Positions 52,701 to 58,700 of a stretch of DNA of 64,000 nt are shown one piece after another (within the stretch, counting starts at the first letter, position 1; each line of letters starts with the position of its first letter). The translations under genes and the position numbers were made by a program. Location of the stretch: assembly GCF_964656455.1 (NCBI RefSeq), contig NC_135717.1, forward strand, positions 16,014,775 to 16,078,774, written 5' to 3'. Source of the stretch: Halichoerus grypus. Lineage: Eukaryota > Chordata > Mammalia > Carnivora > Phocidae. The notes below the pieces were generated by a model. It saw only the letters and a list, made by a program, of their open reading frames with translations. It was not told where the DNA came from and did not search any database.

Positions 52701-55700
52701 TCATGTTAAGGATGCCATTTTCTGGTTGTGGATTGCATGAAAACACATACAGAAGCTTCTAGTAGGCATAGATAACAAAATCAACCCTCCCTTACTTATT
52801 AATTTCCTTTATCTGATTCTGATGTCACATAGCTCCTCTCCCCTATAACCAGACCCTTTTTTATTTGCCTTAAAAATCTCTGACTCCCCCACTTAGAGGG
52901 GTAGATTTGAGGTTGGCTTTCCTGTCTCCTGGTTTAGCTGTCTCTTCAATAAACCGTTTCCTTGCTTCATATTCAATGTCTCAGTGATTGGCTTTGCTGT
53001 GCATCAGGTATAAAGACTTAGGTTTGGTTACCAAAGTATGCAAAACCCTGGTCTAGAGTTACCAATAAATTCAACTCTTTCTTATACAGAACAGTGTTTT
53101 AAAATATTTGAAGGTCAAGTTATGCTTTCTTTAAAAGGAATATTGCCCGGTGATGGGTATTAAGGAGGGCATGTTTTACATGGAGCACTGGGTGTTACAC
53201 GCAAACAATGAATCACAGAACACTACATCAAAAACTAATGATGTACTGTATGGTGACTAACATAACATAATAAAAAAAAAGAATACTGATAGGATGTGGA
53301 ATACAAAGAAATTTAAGGCAAGGTCCCCTCTCTCTCCACATTAGTAGGCTTGTGAGAACTCATTCCTGATAGTCAGTGTCTCTAAAATGCAATACCCAGA
53401 GTTGAACACAGTATGAGCCAAGGCAAGCCCTAGAAACATGACCATATCCATCCAACCATGACCAGCCCAGATCTCTTGGCTTACAAGAGGCTCCTAAGCA
53501 ATGGCAGCACCTGCCTGAGCTTTGAACCCAGCACAGAATTTCTGCTGATCACCAGCCATCACTGCTTTCTTCCCCAGAAAGAAATACCTTGGAAAAGATG
53601 GCAGAGAAGTAGGGGACTCTATTCCAACTGGACCCCGGAATTAAGCTGGATATCTACCAGACCACTCTGAATACCCACGAAATCAGCCTGAGATGTAAGA
53701 AGATAGATCTGGATCTCTACAAACAGAATATTGCAGGCGTTTAGTTTTGAGGTATGAAGCGGGGAGCCCTGATTCTGTGGGCAGATGTGGAGGATAAACG
53801 GAAGGGGGAAGGAGCCTGGCCATGGGGATCCTACACCGCCGGTAAGCGATAGCCTCCCGCGCTGGGCATGGGGCACAGACTTGCACACCGGTAGCGATGG
53901 GGAAAGGACTTTAGGGCAGCTTCCCGGAAGGAAACCGAGAGTGGCCAGGCCACAAGGGAACCGGGGGTGGCTGGCGGTTTTAGAAGCACAAAGGGCAGAG
54001 ACATGCCCCAACCTGAGGGGAGGACTGGGAGTGCTGCTGAGGGGCTCACAACCCAGGATGCTGCAGTTTATAGCAGCACAGACAGAAATGGAGATAGTGT
54101 GGCCTAGAGAGCTCACTGAAGAACAGACTATGATCTCTCTGCTCTGAGGCAGAGGGTTGGAAACCGTCTCTTCTGCTCTGACTCTCAGAAGAGAGAGGAA
54201 AGCCACCAGGGAAAGCCTCCAGAGAACAAAAGCCCCCAAAAAACTGGTTTTCACTGAGCCCATCCCACATCAAAGGGGGCAGGGCAAATATGCCCAAACA
54301 GGGTTGCCTGAGTAACAGCGCAAGAGGCCCCTCCCCCAAAAGACAGGTTGGGAAAACAAGAGGCCAGCAACCCTAAGGTCCCTAGAAAACAGGTGCATCT
54401 TGCTTGGGTTGTGGTCAATAATTTGGACTCTATACATTCCCTCAACCACCCCTCAACAGAATGACTAGGAGGAGGAACCCCCAAAATAGGAAACACTCAG
54501 AGACTATGACTTATGCCACAGATTTACAAATGGATTCAGATATAACCAAGATGTCAGAGACGGAATTCAGGCTAGCAATTGTGAAGACAATGGCTAGAAT
54601 GGAGAGATCAATTAATGGCAACATAGAGTCTCTAAGGGCAGAGATGAAAGCTGAATTGGCAGAACTTAAAAATGCTATCAATGAGATCCAATCTAATCTA
54701 GATAATATAACAGCTAGGGTAAGCAAGGCAGAAGAATGAATGAGTGACCTTGAAGGCCATTTAATAGAAAAAAGGGAAAAGAGAAGGCCAGGGAAAAACA
54801 ACTCAGAATCCATGAAAATAGAATCAGAGAAATAAGTGGCACCATGAAATGTTCCAATGTCAGAATTATTGGGATCCCTGAGGGGGTGGAGAGAGACAGA
54901 GGACTAGAAGATATATTTGAGCAAATCGTAGCTGAGAACTTCCCTAATCTGGGGAATGAAACAAACATTCCTGTCCTAGAGGTAGAGAGGACCCCTCCCA
55001 AGATCAAGGAAAACAGGCCAACACCCCAGCATGTAATAGTAAAACTCACAAATCTTTGAACCAAGGAAACCATCTTAAGGGCAGTTAAGGAGAAGAGATT
55101 CCTTATGTACAGAGGGAGGAACATCAGAATAATGTCAGAACTATCCACAGAGACCTGGCAAGCCAGAAAGGGCTGGAAAGACATATTCAGGGTACTAAAT
55201 GAGAAGAACATGCAGCCAAGAATACTTTATCCGGCAAGGCTTTCATTTAGAATGGATGGAGAGATGCAGACCTTCCAAGACCAGCAGAACCTGAAAGAAT
55301 ATGTGACCACTAAGCCAGCCCTGCAAGAATATTAAGGGGGTTCTATAAAAGGAGAAAGACCCCAAGAGTGATATACAACAGAAATTTACAGGGACAATCT
55401 ATAAAAACAACGTCTTCACAGGCAACTTGATGACAATTAATTCATATCTTTCAATAATCATTCTCAACGTGAATGGCCTAAACGCTCCCATAAAATGGCA
55501 CAGGGTAGCAGACTGGATAAAAAGATAGGACCCCTCCATATGCTGTCTACAAGAGACTCATTTTGAACCTAAAGATACATCCAGACTGAAAGTGAAGGGA
55601 TGGAGATCCATCTTCCACGCCAGCTGACCTCAAAAGAAAGCTGGGGTAGCAATTCTTATATCAGACAAATTAGATTTAAACTAAAGTCTGTAATTAGAGA

Positions 55701-58700
55701 CACAGAAGGACACTATATCATTCTTAAAGGGTCTATCCAACAAGAAGATCTAACAATTGTAAATATCTATGCCCCCAACGTGGGAGCAGCCATCTACATA
55801 AGACAACTGTTAACCAAAATAAAGAGTCACATCGATAACAATACGTTAATTGTAGGAGACCTCGATACTCCACCCTCAGCAATAGACAGGTCATCTAAGG
55901 AGAAAATCAACAAAGAAATAAGAGCTTTGAGTGACACACTGGACCAGATCGACCTCATAGATATATACAGAACATTCCACCCTAAAACAACAGAATACTC
56001 ATTCTTCTTGAGCACACATGGAACTTTCTCCAGAATAGACCACATACTGGGTCACAAATCAGGTCTCAACCGATACCAAAAGATTGAGATTATTCCCTGC
56101 ATATTCTCAGACCATAAGGCTTTAAAACTGGAACTCAATCACAAGAAAAAATTTGGCGGAAATTCAAACACTTGGAAGCTAAAGACCACTCTGCTCAAGA
56201 ATGTTTGGGTCAACTAGGAAATCAAAGAACTTAAACAATTCATGGAAACCAATGACAATGAAAACACATTGGTCCAAAACCTATGGGATAATGCAAAGGT
56301 GGTCCTAAGAGGGAAATACATAGCCATCCAAGCCTCACTCAAAAAAAATAAAAAATCCCGAATTCACCAACTGACTCCACACCTTAAAGAACTAGAGAAA
56401 AAGCAACAAATGATGCCTAAGCCATGAATTAGAAGATAAATAATTGAGATTAGAGCAGAGATCAATGAATTAGAAACCAGAAACACAGTAGATCAGATCA
56501 ACAAAACTACAAGCTGGTTCTTTGAAAGAATTAATAAGATCGATAAACCACTGGCCAGACTTATCCAAAAGAAAAGAGAAAGGACGCAGATTAATAAAAT
56601 TATGAATGAAATGGGAGAGATCATGACTAACACCAAGGAAATAGAAACAATTATTAGAAATTATCATCAACAACTATATGCCAATAAGCTGAGCAACCTG
56701 GAAGAAATGGATGCCTTCCCGGAAAACTATAAACTCCCAAGACTAAAACAGGAAGAATTTGACAACCTGAATAGGCCAATAACCAGTAACAAGATTGAAG
56801 CAGTGATCAAAAACCTCCCAAAAAACAAGAGTCTGGGGCCTGATGCATTCCCTGGGGGATTCTACCAAACATTCAAAGAAGAAATAATACCTATTCTCCT
56901 GAAGCTGTTTCAAAAAATAGAAACAGAGGGAAAGCTTCCAGACTCATTCTATGAGGCCAGCAAAACCTTAATCCCCAAACCAGGCAAAGACCCCATCAAA
57001 AAGGAGAATTTCAGACTGATATCCCTGATGAATATGGATTCCAAAATCCTCATCAAAATCCCAGCTAATAGGATCCAACAATACATTAAAAGGATCATCC
57101 ACCATGACCAAGTGGGATTTATCCCCAGGGTGCAAGGTGGTTCAACATTCACAAATCAATCAATGTGATAGAACACATTAATAAGAGGAGGGAGAAGAAC
57201 CATATGGTCCTCTCAATTGATGCAGAAAAAGCATTTGACAAAACACGGCATCCTTTCCTGATTAAAACTCTTCAGAGTATAGGGATAGAGGGAACATTCC
57301 TTGTGTTCATAAAATCCATCCATGAAAAACTCACAGTGAATATTATCTTCAATGGGGAAAAGCTGAGAGCCTTTCCCTTAAGATCAGGAACACGTCAAGG
57401 ACGCCCACTCTTGCCACTATTTTTCCACATAGTACTAGAAGTCCTAGCAACAACAATCAGACAACAAAAAGAAATAAAACATATTCAAATTGGCAAAGAA
57501 GAAGTCAAACTCTCTCTTTTCGCAGATGACATGATGCTTTATGTGGAATGCCCAAAAGAATCCACTCCCAAATTACTAGAACTCATACAGCAATTCAGTA
57601 ATGTGGCAGGATACAAAATCGATGCACAGAAATCAGTTGCTTTCTTATACACTAACAATGCAACTGTAGAAAGAGAAATTAGAGAATGATTCCATTTACA
57701 ATAGCACCAAAAACCATGAGATACCTCGGAATAAACCTAACCAAAGAGGTAAAGGATCGATACTCTAGGAACTACAGAACACTCATGAAAGAAATTGAAG
57801 AAGACACAAAAAGATGGAAAAACATTCCATGCTCATCGATCAGAAGAATAAACATTGTTAAAATGTCTATGCTACCCAGAGCAATCTATACCTTCAATGC
57901 CATCCCAATCAAAATTCCAATGACATTTTTCAAAGTGCTGGAACAAACAATCCTAAAATTTGTATGGAATCAGAAAAGACCCCGAATCACCAAGGAAATG
58001 TTGAAAAAGAAAAACAAAGCTGGGGGCATCATGTTGCCTGATTTCAAGCTATATTACAAAGCTGTGATCACCAAGGCAGCATGGTACTGGCACAAAAACA
58101 GACATATAGACCAATGGAACAGAACAGAGAGCCCAGAAATGGACCCTCAACTTTATGGTCAACTAATCTTTGACAAAGCAGGAAAAAATATGCAATGGAA
58201 AAAAGACAGTCTCTTCAATAAATGGTGCTGGGAAAATTGGACAGCCACATGCAGAAGAATGAAACTCGACCATTCTCTAACACCATACACAAAGATAAAC
58301 TCAAAATGGATGAAAGACCTCAATGTGAGGCAGGAATCCATCAAAATCCTAGAGCAGAACATAGGCAGTAACCTCTTTGACATCGCCCACAGCAACTTCT
58401 TTCAAGATACATCTCCAAAGGCTAGAGAAACAAAAGCAAAAATGAACTTTTGGGACTTCATCAAGATAAAAAGCTTCTGCACAGCAAAGGAAACAGTCAA
58501 CAAAACAAAGAGGCAACCCACAGAATGGGAGAAGATATTTGCAAATGACACTACAGATAAAGGGCTGGTATCCAAGATCTATAAAGAACTTCTCAAACTC
58601 AACACCCAAAAAACAAATAATCAAGTCAAAAAATGGGCAGAAGACATGAAAAGACACTTCTCTGAAGAAGACATACAAATGGCTAAGAGACACATGAAAA

